In this document: piece after piece, positions 1 through 12,789 of the stretch
How the letters are laid out: each line of letters starts with the position of its first letter
How positions within the stretch are numbered: the first letter of the stretch is position 1
Assembly (NCBI GenBank): GCA_036345935.2
Contig: JADWOT020001301.1
Span: 100,001-164,000, forward strand
Direction: 5' to 3'
DNA length: 64,000 bases
DNA from: Taenia hydatigena
Lineage: Eukaryota > Platyhelminthes > Cestoda > Cyclophyllidea > Taeniidae
Notes under the pieces: model-generated
The model's database searches: none
What the model was told of the DNA's origin: nothing
What the model saw: the letters and a program-made list of their open reading frames with translations, nothing else
Made by a program: the position numbers and the translations under genes

Positions 1-1387
1 ACAAATAGTTTCATTTGTTTTTATATCCTTGCGATTCGCTGCTGAGTTTCTCATCTATGCGTGCTTTGTGATTTTTTTCGTTTATATGTTTGCTCTTTAA
101 GCGTAACACCGAAATGAACCTTTAGTATCAGCAGTAGCCTTGAACTTCGAAAAGCCTGTTTGTTTTATCAAACAAACATTGAGGTGATTGGTTAGTTGTG
201 TATTTTGAGCGTGTGAGTAGTGTGCATTTTGGGAACCCTCGTTTCCTATTAGTCGGGATTAATTTGCTGTAGAACTCTGAGAGCTGGTAGGTATTCAATA
301 CTTCTTGCTGGTTGCAAGTTTAGTATTTGTGTTTTTAGGTCATTGTAGTACCGATTTGCTTCCTTTCTACTTTTACTTGCTAGAGTAAACGCAAAAGATT
401 CATAGTGTGACCATTAGGACTTTTTGTTTTCCAACTACAACCGCATTTTTTGCACTCTACAATGCTTTAGGTAATGAATTGTGATTACTTTGATAATTAT
501 AGAACTGGTTAGCCCCTTTACTGAAGGTTGACTTCTAATAATGATGCGTAACTTAGTTAAGGGGAGTTATAACCAACCCATCTGCTTGACATTTATTCAA
601 GATTTTCTTACTATTAAGAACCTATTGTGTGCATATGTACACGTCTGTTTATCTGCCTTTTTAAGTGTTTACATATAAAAGCGTTAAAGAAACAGCTGCA
701 GTTGCTGTTAAGACTCGTTATTTTCCATTCGTACTACTTGCTCGAGTTGGTGTTTTGACTGCGCAACACTTCAATCGAATAATCGAAATTGTTTTGGCGA
801 TTTCAATAGGTGTGAGTTTTGCGTAATGAGGCCTAGTTTGATGAATGGTCCTTTAACTTTGTTAAGAGCTTCCTAGTCATTCACTATTTTCTCCCTTATA
901 AATACCGATTTGTTTGCGTGTACCTGCTTATCAGTTTCCTTTCTATACAATTCTATGCTGCTGTAGAGTGCTTTGACCTGTTGATTACGATTGTTATGGC
1001 CGTTCATTAAATGAACATGGATTGATTTCCGCCGTGTTAGTTAAAACCACAGGTCTCGATGTTTCGTTGGCCTTTTTCCTAATGTAGTGTAGGAAGTCCG
1101 ACCTCAATGATCTCCTGAACGTGGGTTTAGATTCTACATGAGTTAGTGTTTGGTTGTTTACTTGTTTGTTTATTCGTTGGTCTTACCCAGAAAATAGAGC
1201 GGCATCTCGGCGACTCAGAAGTGTCAGCGTGGAAGGCTGTAGTAATAGTAGTAGTAGTAGTGGACTTTCATTGATTAAAATTACCAACAATTGCCACTGC
1301 TGGCTGCTTTGGGTGCTGATTGTCTGGTCAGAAAGAAGTGCGCAACTGAGACCTATTAGTTTGATAGGATTTTGATTTTCTTTGCAG

Positions 1388-1750
1388 ATGGCTGTCAGAG
1401 TTGAAGTGGCGGTCGGCGCAGCAGGAAACAGAGGAGGAGGAGGAGGTTGGGAGGGAGAGTGATGAGGGGGAGGTGCTGCGTCGTCGTTGCTCCCTACTAT
1501 TGCTACTACCGCTGATGCGGGATGTTGCGGCGTTTGTGACCCGATGGACATGAGGAGTGGTAGAAGGGGAATCGATCCTGTCTTCTTCGTTTGCCCCACT
1601 GCTGTTGCTCGACCCTCTGTGACACTAAAGTGCCGACCTCGTCGTTGTTGTTGCTGGAGCCCTACTTCACAAAGTAGGGAGTGTTACTTTCTTGCCATGG
1701 GAGGCGTCGACACGAGATCTCGTCTGCCGGAAAATTTGACTGCTTTGAAA
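1388..1750 (+). other. Exon-like 363-nt block in C1, coding status unresolved
   Basis: The block follows a textbook acceptor (a T-rich tract ending TTTGCAG) and begins with ATG. The partner block at 45353-45715 has the same length, 363 nt or 121 triplets, with no net indel and about 91% identity. Reading from the ATG, both copies stop at TGA in codon 25, after a Gly-rich stretch. Beyond that stop the same frame is open almost to the end in both copies and contains a shared run DPVFFVCPTA. It could be a coding exon that acquired a stop, a 5' untranslated exon carrying a short upstream frame, or part of a mobile element. Non-synonymous changes are common, so present coding constraint looks weak. 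Confidence 0.4.
1660..1679. other. Perfect 8-bp stem hairpin, kept in both C copies
   Basis: CCCTACTT and AAGTAGGG flank a four-base CACA loop. The partner at 45424-45443 keeps the hairpin with only the outermost pair lost. It lies inside the exon-like block. No function is known. Confidence 0.6.
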
Positions 1751-2229
1751 GTGTTTGGTCCGTGGCATATTGTTCTTCCTTGTATATACTGCAATAGCTT
1801 CACCTCTTAAATGTGCGGCAATCGACTGCCCTGGTGAGTGGGCTTATTTGGCTTTTGCAACAGTGTGGGTCGGAGTTGGAGAGCTACTTGTTGACGTGGC
1901 TTCTGGATTCTGGACGTGGTGGTGGCGGTGGTGGTGTGATGGCAGTTAGTAAGTATTTAGGGTGCGTGAGGAGGGTGACAACAGTCCCTGGTGTGCAAAT
2001 AGATTGATTGGTGGAGGCGATCACACTGCTTATGGGGCTCTGTGCGGCCGCCGCTACTTGCTACTTTTCAGTAGGGCCAAAAAACCGACACGCTTGAGTA
2101 GACAAGCAAATGTGTTTGAAATGTGCTTGTTTGTGCAAAATAAATCAAATAAAGCATGTACGTTTACTTCTTGCAGGCCGATTTCGCCTGCATAAGGCTG
2201 TTATTGCTGGTAGCACTCATAGTTATTGT
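1751..2229. other. No recognised gene
   Basis: This is GT-rich sequence immediately after the C1 boundary. Short open frames exist in several phases, but none has splice signals or a recognisable motif. Confidence 0.5.
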
Positions 2230-2560
2230 CCGAAAGGTATTTGACAGGGGAAAGTGATCCTTTGAGAAGGCGCTTTCGATTTTACATTGCAGAGTGTTCT
2301 TGAGTGATACATACACTGATCAAGAATCCAGATCTGCCTTGTAGACCAGTCTAGACGTGTTGATTAGGAGATTCAAACAAAGTAGTGCGCGGTTGAAGGC
2401 TCGGTAAGGAAAGGAGTTTGCCTGAGATGGCAAGAGTGCTGAGTGCAATTCCCCTGCGCTCTTTGCCTTGCCGTCTGCAGTTGGTGAGGCCAGTGGGAGG
2501 GCAACTGTGACCTATGATCCTGTGAGGACCTCTTTTTTGCCAGGATTGGAAGCATCATTT
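2230..2560 (+). repeat. Dispersed repeat family G, copy 1
   Basis: It aligns by eye, with gaps, to 16830-17070 on the same strand. Shared blocks include the AGACCAG region, ACAAAGTAGTG, a GAG-rich GAGTTGC/GAGTTTGC block, GAGAAGGCAAAGA/GAGATGGCAAGAG, GCGCTTTG/GCGCTCTT and the TGACCTATGAT/TGATCTACATC end. Family unknown. Confidence 0.55.
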
Positions 2561-3386
2561 TGTGGCAATGGGAGCGGCTCTCGTCTTTGCTGTCAATTTA
2601 CACGTCCCTCCGTTAAGATGGGACTAGGCTTCAATTTGACGAATAGCACGTGTGCCAAACAACACAGTCCTAAGTGGCAGTTAATGGTTTGCAAGCCTCA
2701 CCACTGTGTCACCAGAAATGGTTCAGAAGGTGGACGATTACTGTCGCATCTCCGTTGTTCCATGCGTTGCCAACATATCAGCAGCCTTTTCTGCTAAAAT
2801 GTTTTGAAAGTGAAATGCATTTGCTACCGATACAACGCTCAGTAAAAATTCCACGTCAAAGGTAGATATTTGATCGGACATTGGTTAGGGTAGGGGGGTT
2901 GCGCATAGGCGGACACAACAAAAGGAAGAGGGGGAGGGGAAGGAAGGCATCCTCCCACATCCACTATATAAATGAAAGCACTCTGTCACTTAATCAACAA
3001 GATGACGGTGTTAATCCGTAACAAAACTATGTAAAAGACGTCACCATTAGAAGTAAGATGAGTGAGGGAGGGAGAGCATCCTCCTCACCATCATTGCCAA
3101 ACCAACTATCACAAACGCTCCGTTAGCCTCAATTGTTTACAACAACTCGTGAGCGATGCAAAGAACATTTAACTTCTGTCGAACTAATAACAGACAGATC
3201 AGACAATCAGCACCCAAAGTGGCTAGCAGTGATGTGTAATCTAGTGCCACAACCAACCACCAACTGCATCACTGGAAGTACGTGAATGTGGGATGCAGTA
3301 AATGCAGCAGTAGTTAGCAGAACAAATCTGACCCAAAAATTTGTTCAACACTCTGTCTGAGGATGACAACGAACAAACGGACTTAC
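2561..3386. other. No recognised gene
   Basis: A purine-rich patch lies near 2915-2950. A short frame with ordinary composition spans 2468-2797, but no splice context supports it. Confidence 0.4.
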
Positions 3387-3550
3387 CAGTTGGTTCTTGC
3401 TCCTGTTCGTCCTCTTCCCTCTCCCTCCATTCGCATATTCCACAGCCTCTATCAATGCCTACCTTTTCCTTTCCCTCTATTTCTGGCCCAACACATGCCT
3501 TCGTCTCTTTAGCACGCTTCATGTAGTCAGCGCTTGTTGAGGATTTACAC
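3387..3550 (-). CDS. Candidate coding exon, hydrophilic, downstream of the BRCT-like exon
   Basis: The block of 164 nt is bounded by a T-rich acceptor (TTTTTGCAATTCAG) and a consensus donor (CTG|GTAAGT). Only one frame is open through it. It encodes about 54 residues, Lys/Glu-rich, with a CGIC motif and a very acidic end (EREEDEQEQE). It lies on the same strand as, and 3' of, the blocks at 3692-3891 and 3958-4559, so it may belong to the same gene. However, it needs an incoming phase of 2 and the preceding block leaves in phase 0, so at least one boundary is wrong or an exon is missing. No equivalent is visible beside the twin copy at 31 kb. No family recognised. Confidence 0.45.
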
Positions 3551-3691
3551 CTGAATTGCAAAAAGACGACAAGAAGGAGCGACTTAATACGGTTCATCCA
3601 ACCTCTGTCAAACGTCAAACAAATTAACAACGGAGAAATAAAATGCCACTAACACACACATCCCTTTGAACTAAGCCAACTTTATCTTTAC

Positions 3692-3891
3692 CTGTGCATT
3701 ACACATGGCCCAATATTTTGGAGCCCCAAAAAGCCCATATTCAAGCAATATGATGGAGACAATGGGGTGCGAATAGCATGCAAGATGAGGCAAGTCATGC
3801 AGCCGTGGTTTTAAGTGATCGAGCATAGAAAACGCTCCTCCATTAATAATCGTAGTCCACAAAATTCTACTGCTACTACTACTGCAGCCTT
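3692..3891 (-). CDS. Candidate coding exon following the BRCT-like exon
   Basis: The block has a CACAG|GTAAAG donor and a TCTAG acceptor behind a T-rich tract. It begins in the phase left by the 602-nt exon (two bases, 66 codons, exit phase 0). The implied intron, 3892-3957, is only 66 nt, T-rich, a multiple of three and free of stops, so read-through would also keep the frame. The product is about 66 residues, starting with a Ser run and then hydrophobic segments (FSMLDHLKP, SIILLEYGLFG). I do not recognise it. Several AG acceptors in the TAG-rich start are possible, so the 5' boundary is approximate. Confidence 0.4.
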
Positions 3892-3957
3892 CTAGACTCC
3901 TTTGTTTCCGAATTAAAAAAACAAACAAACACCAACCCTTGACAAAACCAACCCCAC

Positions 3958-4559
3958 TTTCAAATAACTTGGAAAAAGGGAGAAAGTAGAAGCCATTTAC
4001 GGCCTCGAACATCTTTTGCATGCAGTCCAAGTTCGGGTGGAGATCCAATGCTTGCCACATCGAGCCTGTCACAACAAGCGTTTGCTTTGACGTGAGGATG
4101 TCGCCTACAGCATTCAGGTGTCCACAGTCCCGATGTTCAAAATCCGGGCGATCAAGAGATAAAATGACACAATCATAATCGCTCAGCTGCATCCGTTCTC
4201 TTCCCTCTTCACCTTCGTCAGACCATTCACGCATGTCCAGTATGGTGCCACCTGCTGCCATCAAGAATGGATTCCACTGGTCTGAAAAGTTGGGAACGTC
4301 CTTAGACACGTCCAAGAAGAGACGAGTGGAGGAAGCGGAGTGCAGCACTGGCGAATCGCATTTGTAGCGTCTCATCCCATACGGCGAAGTTTTCGTGCAG
4401 CGACATGGTGTGGTGATCAAAAAGCTGATCGGAGCTTGTGCATTAGCAGGAAACTCTCCCGACGCGAGGCCACGAAAGAACTCCTCTACGTTATCGTAAT
4501 GCTCTCTTGCACGATCATAATAATGGGAGTGCCCCTCCGCGTTTGTAAAGAAAAGCATC
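3958..4559 (-). CDS. Candidate 602-nt exon with a BRCT-like domain (53BP1-type, second repeat)
   Basis: The exon starts after CTGCAG (first base G, then ATG) and ends at A|GT. It is open for 200 codons. A twin with identical boundaries and identical length lies at 31081-31682. The second half fits a BRCT fold: a strand RLFLDVSKD, a helix with NFSDQW, the GG turn (AAGGT), a strand YDCVILSLD, then TLVVTG followed by the tryptophan (SMWQAL) typical of BRCT helix 3. An upstream GLASG followed by an RYK/PVL stretch recalls the linker between the two BRCTs of 53BP1. BRCT pairs bind phosphopeptides or nucleosomes in DNA-damage signalling. The assignment rests on pattern only; another BRCT protein is possible. 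Upstream exons were not found, so this may be a fragment or pseudogene. Confidence 0.45.
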
Positions 4560-4935
4560 CTGCAGATGTGTACGTCCAGCCATTTCATATCCTTCACACT
4601 GTGGTGGATACTGAGAGTTTGGATAGGAATGTCTTGATACAGCCGCTCACGTGTTGATCTCTCCTAAAACGGCACACTTATTGGTGAATATCAGCAACTG
4701 CCGGAGAGGAGATAAGTGCGAAAGGGACTTAATAAGGTCATTTAATGAACGCAGAGCTAATCAAACTGACCTGAGACATTACCACGCAAAATCTGATGAA
4801 AACTATCCTACTGAAGCCTCTTTTATGCGGCAAGTGATCATCAGCATCCAGTTCTAGTCACTTCTCTCATCCACTTAATCAGCAAAGCTCAACGACCAAC
4901 TAAGATTCTCAGGTGATACTGAGATCTGTTTGAAA
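3958..4935 (-). repeat. Duplicated segment D1 (BRCT-like exon plus upstream flank)
   Basis: It matches 31081-32055 in the same orientation. The match runs from the exon's 3' boundary through the exon and about 375 bp of upstream sequence, so the duplication was of genomic DNA rather than a spliced message. Flank identity is about 80-85%, while a 240-bp core within the exon is about 98%. Confidence 0.85.
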
Positions 4936-6109
4936 GGATATGTGCGAGTTCTGGCTGCACGCTCTTGCAATTTACAATGATGTTATGTAGATTTATTCAT
5001 CATTAGTAGAAAACCTGTCAGATTTTAAAAAGGGATTTTTTGGAGCACATTGCATTAAAAATTGAGGCACCTTGTGACGCAATCAGCGAATAGATGTGAG
5101 GAAGTTGTTATTGATGCAGCAAATAGGGCGTGGACGACTATGCTTATGGACAAGTATGCATTCACACTTTTGAGGTGTTGGCTAAACTAATGCAGATTGC
5201 AGTGTGCGTGCCTTTGCATGGCTTTAGAAAATAGGTCAACGGTAACGCATTTAGCTGTTGCTAGCCCGATTCGATCAAACCTGGTGAAGGTCTTCTTCAA
5301 ATGAAATAACGCGATGCGGATGGCGTGGATGTGTGTAAATTTGCATTGATATTCGATACTGTGGACGTTTCAAGCAGCTGCAGCTGATTGAGGTAAGTAG
5401 GCAAGCCTTTACATGATTACCCCTCCAGTCACCCTTGAACGTACCCATGGATAAGGGGTTAGACCTCGTTCCAAGTTTAGATGACGTAATGTTGTATCCC
5501 GGAGATCATTCGTCTTATTTTCAATGCTTTGGAAATCGCTTTTGGATTTGGATTTTGCTGCATAAACTACCAATATAGTCCAGACCTCGTAGTTATTTTA
5601 CGTTATTTTAGGGCTAACTACTACCACTGTTGCCCTTTCAATAAACGTAGAGCAGCCACTCCTTCCTCTCTTCTTCGTCTTCAAGAATTTTCTTTTTATA
5701 ACAAATTCCATTTAAACAAATTGCAACCTTACTTATCTAAAAGGCTTCTCTGCATTCTGTTAAACAGGCCATGTCCTTGGCCTTAGTGCCTTTGAATCCA
5801 CTGTTTTTTAACCTCATCCAACCTACCTGCCTACCTTCACACATATGTGACACTTGCAATTGTAGTCGAACCACCCAACAGGGTTTCTTTCATTTTCTTT
5901 CTCATTTTGCTTCTTTTCTTCTTTTTGCTTGTGTAAAATTAGTTATTTATCTGTCATCCAACCTTCACCTCTTTCCACCCACCACCATCACGTCTACTGA
6001 CCCTCCCTTCTACCTTATAGATTTAAAAGATAGTTGCAGTACAGGCCGGGATCTCATCTGTTTGTCCTGATGGCGCCACCTTATTTGCATGCCGCTACAT
6101 CCACAAGGC
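4936..6109. other. No recognised gene
   Basis: A good donor (GAG|GTAAGT) at about 5393 follows a short open stretch, but no acceptor-bounded exon is evident. 5640-6050 is pyrimidine-rich. Confidence 0.4.
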
Positions 6110-7310
6110 CATTTAATCACTGCTTTTTATAATTGTGGAACCCATGGATGCGTAACAAAGGTATCTAAACACTTAATAGTGTATCAAACTAACTTAATTG
6201 CAATCATCCAAAAGCGTGTTGACGCAGGAAGTGGATGGCAGTGCGACGTCCCATTTAGCCCTGCTCATTTCAACCACTCTCCCTGACGAACCGGCTGAAA
6301 GCTCATAACCTGCTCCTTTGAGGCAAAGCAAAGGTGAATGCTACCGAACTCGACTTATGGTTGTGCCATTGACCCTAAAATACAACCCGCAGCGAAACAG
6401 ATGATTTCGCATTCGATTACCGAGCTGTGCCTCCCAATGACCACTCCACGGCCGCCAAACCGCAAGTTGGGTTCACGTTGCTGCCATCAGTCTAATTAAA
6501 TAATCGCGTCTTTATTTGGCTAGCTGATCCCACTTAATGCGCCTGAGGGTCAAGCCGATACAGCCGATTGTCTTTGCCTAATAAAGGACCCATGTCATAC
6601 GCATGAGACGCAATGGAGTAACAGCACATTTTAAGCAACAGCGATCGCCCGATCTACAGGTTATTGAACGTTACAATGGAAAAGAAAAGACATTGCTTGC
6701 AGTTTGTTAAAATCGTTTGCCGCCTGGAAGCTAATGTGTTTGCAAATGTTGATTTGCATTGCCTAAGGCACTGCAATTACTTAATTTTTAAGTTTTGCAC
6801 AAATTGCTTTCTTGTTGTCAAATGCACTTGTTGTGACTTGAAAGATATTCGCCCCGACGGAAGCAGGATTGCAGCCTTGTTCAGATATACTCTCACTGAA
6901 ATGGGATGTGCACGTTTTGAATGCCTGCACGTGCAGAATAATATAAACAAAATCACATCCTCTATACTCTTTCGCCAACAGAATTGCCGCTTACGTGTTA
7001 AGCATCACAAATAAGATTTGTGATCATGCTTGGACTTTAATTGCTTTGTTATAACTTTTATATCGTTTTAGAAAGATTTGAATTATACAATCAAACAAAA
7101 AATAGAGCCCCTCGCAACCTCTTTAAAGACGCATGAAGACCTAATACATAGATGGAGAGCAGAACAGAAGGGGATTTCGGGATGTTGGCATGGCCTAGAG
7201 GCCATTCTGCCATAGATTCGGATAAACTTTTGGCGTCAATCGCAAAACTATCCTCTCTGGTTGCTCACTGACTGAAAAAGTCGGTTACAATGGCAGTGGT
7301 GAAATGAGGC
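6110..7310 (+). repeat. Dispersed repeat family A, copy A1
   Basis: It matches 39200-40260 (A3) in order and orientation. Shared blocks include GTGGATGGCAGTGCGAC, the CCACGGC(C/T)GCCAAACCGC block, GATTTGCATTGCCTA and GGCATGGCCTAGAGGC. The middle part also matches 24170-24560 and 38390-38720, and the 3' part matches 58370-58620. No transposase or reverse transcriptase is visible. Confidence 0.8.
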
Positions 7311-8857
7311 AGGCCTCATATTGGCGTACTCAATGCAAGCAATGGTAACTTGTCTCATGGTTGTGGCCAACCATTAGTCAAGATTTCCAATGCTGCACTG
7401 TGCACGCTATTCGTAGTCTAATTTAACCCTATGTTCCCTCCTTACATTCCGTCCTCCCATTTCGTTATGTACATATCCCAAAAAAGCCACGCTCAATCAC
7501 TCCTAGCACACGTCTATTACTTTAACATTTCTAGACCTTGCATCATTACCTCCCCAACAAGCCAGTCTTACCTCTTGGCAACTGCTAGACAGTAATAGGT
7601 AAATGCACAGCCTCATCCCAACCATGCTAGAGACACGTCATAACATTAGCATTTTCGGATACGATCATCGCTTGGGGAGACTCCTCGTTACTCCATGGTA
7701 GCCAGTTTTCGGAGTAGGGCTCATGTGCCACATTTTAAGTCGATTGTTTAGGCGAAACTCTTTACACTGGCTTGAGTTGACTTCTCTTCGTCTCATTCCT
7801 ACCTCGCTAATTTTGTTAGGGTCGTCTTTTCTTATGCAATCATCACACTTTCTGCTTGAACCCGTCCTTGCGCCTCACAAACAGAAATAATCTGCGCTAG
7901 AGTAAAACGAAATCTTGCCGCATGTCTTCATTCACGTGGGTGTGCTGGAGTGAATTAGAATGAACATAGAGGCATGCAGATTCGCGTACAGTAGCATGTA
8001 TTGCTGGGCTGTTCAGCACTTCATAAGTGTTGTGCACAGACTCCTTAATGCATCGGTCAGTCCAGCAATAATTCCAATTCACCTATCACCGATGGCTCTA
8101 CCTTCGAAGCATACTATAGGCGAATCAAACGCCACGAATAGTGCCTCAACTGTGAGAAACTCGCGCTAAGCTTGCCTGTGCCGAACGTACCAACTAGGGA
8201 GCAAAATTAAACATTTGGAGATATCTGCGCAGCTTCACTTAAAGTATGCGGGCATCAAATGCACAAGGACCTAGTGCAAGCACCAAATTTACAACCACGC
8301 ATTATTGACGTAAACACGTCCGCATTTGTTACTTTCACTGAATCAACCATCGAAATTGATGAGACCAAATTGAAGAGCATGTAAATGCACACAAATGCTG
8401 CTGAAAATTGCCGTCGTCAGTTTTACGGATGCGTATTCACCCCTGTTCTGTCAGCGTACGCCATGGCCATAAAACGATGCAATTGCGTTAGTTTGTAAGG
8501 TTAGGTTGGTTCTGGCCTTTGTGCAGTCACATTCCCAATGCACTCAAGGATTAGACGTATATTTATGTAAGATATAAAGCAGCGTCAACGGTTAGAAACG
8601 TCGCTATCATTGAGTGCTGTGATCTCGTCCGTTAAATGAAATTACGAGGTTTACTTAGCCTTTCGCAATCCTGGTCTCTTTACGTGTGTGAGATAGTTGG
8701 CTTTAGATATGAGACCTTCTGCATGTCAGAGTTAAAAGGCTGCAAAATGTGTAATTTTATTGCTTTTATTTCAACAATGTTGCAGGTCTTACTGATTACG
8801 AAGTAGCAGACATGGGATTAGGTGGGTGAGGGTCGCATTCAAAGACTAAGCATCTAG

Positions 8858-8879
8858 GACCGGAGACCGGAGACCGGGG
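8858..8879 (+). repeat. Short tandem repeat, period 7 (GACCGGA), three units
   Basis: GACCGGA, GACCGGA and GACCGGG follow one another directly. This is a minor microsatellite. Confidence 0.8.
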
Positions 8880-11800
8880 AGCTTGAGGAAAAGAATCTGT
8901 GCCCTTCCTCAGGACATCCATGCACATGATCGTAGTTATATGGACCATTGCATCTTCAAGGATGACTGGAGGTGATAGCCATGTAAGCGCTTGTCCGCTT
9001 CCATCAATCAATCTCATATGAGCAAGCCGCGCCCATTTCTTCGCCTCTAATCACCCCTCATATGCGTGATTAAACGGTCTACGATAACTGTAGTTCAAAC
9101 GAATCCCGTATTAACTATCCAATCTTTTATCGGCTGTCCACTGATTTATTCATTCGTCCATCCATTTCATATTTCCCGCTTGTCGCCAGCTGCTAAGCCC
9201 GTTGAGACAGCAAGGCAAACAGCATCAGGCATCCCTTGTGATACCAATCAACATTTGTAACGATCAGGTGGCAGGTGACGTGAATTCAAATGCATGCCGG
9301 ACGTGAAGGCATCAGCCAATCTTGTAAAGCAATTGGGAAGGTGCGCAGTTGGCAGGCAGCTGAAGGCTGCACATCATGTCGACAATTGTTTTGATATACA
9401 ACTTAGAAAAAGCAAAGGTTGCTGCCTGCGCCAAAAAATGCTTATCATTAGCCCATCAACGAGCTCCTTTGATTGTGCTCGCTTTTCTCATCAAATAAGT
9501 CAAATATCAGACGCGACACGATCAGATTCGTTACTTGAGAAGCCAGCATTCTCGTCTAGTCACTACTCATACAAAGCATGCATTTCGGAGACCCTTCAAA
9601 GAACCGATAGGGTGAGCAGTAGGTTCTTCCACGTACTCAAACCGAGAATAGTGAAAAAGCGTTGAGAAGTGGTGCTTTGGGTCCAAAGCGCATTTAAAGG
9701 CCAACTCACTTGTTCGCTTGTGCCATTTATTTTCCCATCACTTCATGCACAATCACCCATTGCACTCTAGTGCAATTATTTCGTGGCAACACGCACTCAC
9801 CTATAGTACTACTAGAACCACATGCCAAGTGTGTAGATGAATTTTTTCGGTAAATTGCGACAACAAAGTGACGTTCAATGACTTCGAAAATGACAGTAGG
9901 AGTGGAGACTGAAGATAGCTGCAGAGTAGTAGTGAGGCCCTTTCGTTCAGTCTACTTCGCTTGGCTGACCCATCCCATCACTCATATTTGAATGACAAAA
10001 ATACTATCATTAACTTCTCAAACCACTTCCGCTTTTAACTTTGTTGCACTTTAACTTGCCATTATTTGGTGTTGGCTCCAACTGATTTTATGACAACGAT
10101 GCAAGTAGCTGTTTTTTTGTTATATTTAAACAAAAATGCCAATGTAGGAGAAATCAGGCTCTTTATCACCAAATAAGGAAAGAATTGTAAGCTCAACGCG
10201 TCAACTTCACTAAACTTGACTTTTCCTAAATTAAGGAAATTAGCCACAAAAGCAGGTGCGATTGGTTGAAGCGAGAAGCTAGTTAGCAAAAGCCAAGCCG
10301 GTTGTAAGCAGGCAGAGTTACTGTAGACATTTTACAAGGCATTTTCTCAAAAGTACGGAACGAACCACGGAATCTAAAGGACATCGAAATTTTTAGGTAC
10401 AGTGCGTCACCTACGCAATACACGCAATGCCCATTGACCCCAGCGCGGTGCATGGGCAGAGAAGATTCTAGCTGTTGGCTTTTGAATAAAGCAACTGCCT
10501 TTAATAACGCCGCTTACCTTCAAATATGGCTTTCTTAAGCATGATTCCGTCTATCGGTATTTGCCGGTCTACATCCGCGCCTAACGCAGTCACCTACTTA
10601 ATGGGGATTTTCGGCTCACGCGGCACGCGTAGTCTGTTATCCAGCTAGTGTAGATGCCATGATGCGGACCAAATGAACTGGTTTAGCCAAAAACATAACT
10701 AGTAGGAAGGAGGAAATGAGCTACTTACTTAAGTTTAAGCTGAGTGAGGTCAAAATGGATAACGTGACTTTATTCAAGCTTGAGATCAGGAAGATACACG
10801 AGCTTTGCAGGGGTCCGCTCAACGAAGTACATAACCCATTGCACCTCGTACCCTGTCTTTTGACTAAATGATCCATGACTAAAGATCCTTTTTTCCTTAC
10901 ACGCTTTGACTCGAAAAGCTTTTCATGGACATCTCAAACCCTACGCAAACCTGAGAAGGGTTCTAGCAGGCTTCATTTTGACTACATCCAGCTAGAAAAA
11001 TACCTGCCTTAGCTTCTCCACACTTCTCCTCGAGGGTCTGCGTCGTTAAGTTTATGCTCAGCAGAATGGCATAGGATGGGCGAACAGGAGGACGTCGTGA
11101 TTGCACCATCTTTGTCCAGACGGACCGAAAGGAAGCAGTGTGTTGACAGTGAGATGTGGTCAGTCGAATTACCCTCACTAGTTGGCGTCACACGCCATTG
11201 GCGCATTCTCTTTATCAATCGCTTGATTAACTTTCCCTCCCTTATTCGTTTTAACCTCTTTTTTTCAAATTCAATTAATCAGACTTTCATGCAATCTGGT
11301 CATTCATTCAAATCGGTCTAAGCGAATAACAGTTCCCAACGTCAAGTCGTTTAATTTACGATTGAATCAGCATTACAATTATGTGTATCCTTAGATGCCT
11401 TGATTTAAGTTAGACGCTACATGAACAGTGAAATTAGAAATTGGAATAATTTAAAATGTACATGATTAAATAGCACGCACAAAATGCGTTAAATAACATG
11501 TTTTGTTAGACTAGCCATGGCGGTGGATAATTCTGTGATTACAGTTATAATCAAGCGCAGATAACTAGTGAGTGTTGGCGGATTCTGTGTACCATTAACC
11601 CATAGTTGTGGCGACAATTCACAATAGATTTTACGCGAGTGATCTGAAAACGATTTGGAATGACAAACATTTACTTAGCGCACCGCAGTGTTCTGAGGAC
11701 AGCGCTAAGACATAACTAGTAATTTGCCAATTTGGAGTAGGGGTATGGTGAAGTGCATTGCGCATATGACTTCCTAAACATGTAAAGTGGTAAAGGAAAG

Positions 11801-12789
11801 GAGACGATTCTTTTCTTCCCGAATTATTTGGCTTTCACGAAAATTTCAATGTGCTGCATTTTGGAGTGTCGATGGCAGCGACATATTCGATTAATGGATC
11901 ATATTGAGGGCTAAAGTAAGGCTTGTAGAGCATTCTCAGATGCTCCAATTTATGCTGTAGAATACACGCAATTCCAACTATTCACGCTGGTTCTTTCAGT
12001 AATGACCTTTGAGAGTGTATTCATGCTTTGTGAAATCGCATTTTGTTTTCCACTATTGCACTTATAATCAGAAAGTAGTCGAGTCACGCATGTGGGTGCG
12101 TGGTACAATGGGATGAGCTGTGCCTTGCCCATCGCTCACATTGGAACCGCTACCACACAGTCGGTTCTTTCATACCAGCAGGTCGGAGCGAATGATGACC
12201 GCAGTAGTCGGGCAGATACATAATGGCATCTGCTACCTTTATGCCTTTCATAGAAAAGTAATGTATGTTTTAGGTGTTAAGGTCACCAGCCGCCAGCAAT
12301 CGTCGCTGCTCACATTATTTAAATGGAAAGTACACCCAACCTTGCTTTTAAGTAATCTATTTTTTCCTTTGTTTTGTGACTTCATGTTTTGCAGAGTCTG
12401 CTTAAAACAATGTGGGTTTGTTTCTTTACCATGGAATGCGGTGAAAGTAAGTAGCCTCGAACAGAATGCGTCGCTCCCAGAATAAGGTGTCCCAATTGAC
12501 ATTCTATAAAACCAACTTCTCTGCTATCTTACGTCTATCCTCCTCACCACCCTGCTTGTACTTCTTTGCGACCTTTAGCAGCCGCTCTACCTTCGTCCTG
12601 GACTAACGACTTCTGTATTTGGTGATGGCACTGCTCTCCTCTTTATTCTTGCCAGCATCTCTACCATGGCACACGGAGAATGCCATTGTCATCAATGCCG
12701 AAGCCCACCTCATTCCTAGGCACACCTCTTGGCGCCGATGAGATGCCTGACAAAGCACGCTCACCTGAAATGCAGTTGACACAATTTAG

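Larger units (their letters stand above)
1..1750 (+). repeat. Long duplicated segment, copy C1 (enters from the left edge)
   Basis: The whole stretch matches, in reverse complement, 45353-47087. The window's first bases already match the far end of the partner, so the true left boundary lies outside. Identity by eye is about 90%. Similarity stops at 1750/1751, exactly where a GT dinucleotide sits in both copies, as expected if an exon ended there and the following intron had diverged. The first 1.38 kb is T-rich with scattered stops and shows no gene. I do not recognise the segment. Confidence 0.85.

Noticed and set aside
1183..1599. A 138-codon minus-strand frame, partly conserved in C2, Pro-rich
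   Set aside because: It runs antisense through the acceptor and exon-like block, and its changes between copies are mostly amino-acid-changing.
3671..4597. A single uninterrupted 308-codon gene
   Set aside because: The twin copy loses similarity exactly at a GT at the 602-nt boundary, so a 66-nt stop-free intron is the better explanation for the long frame.
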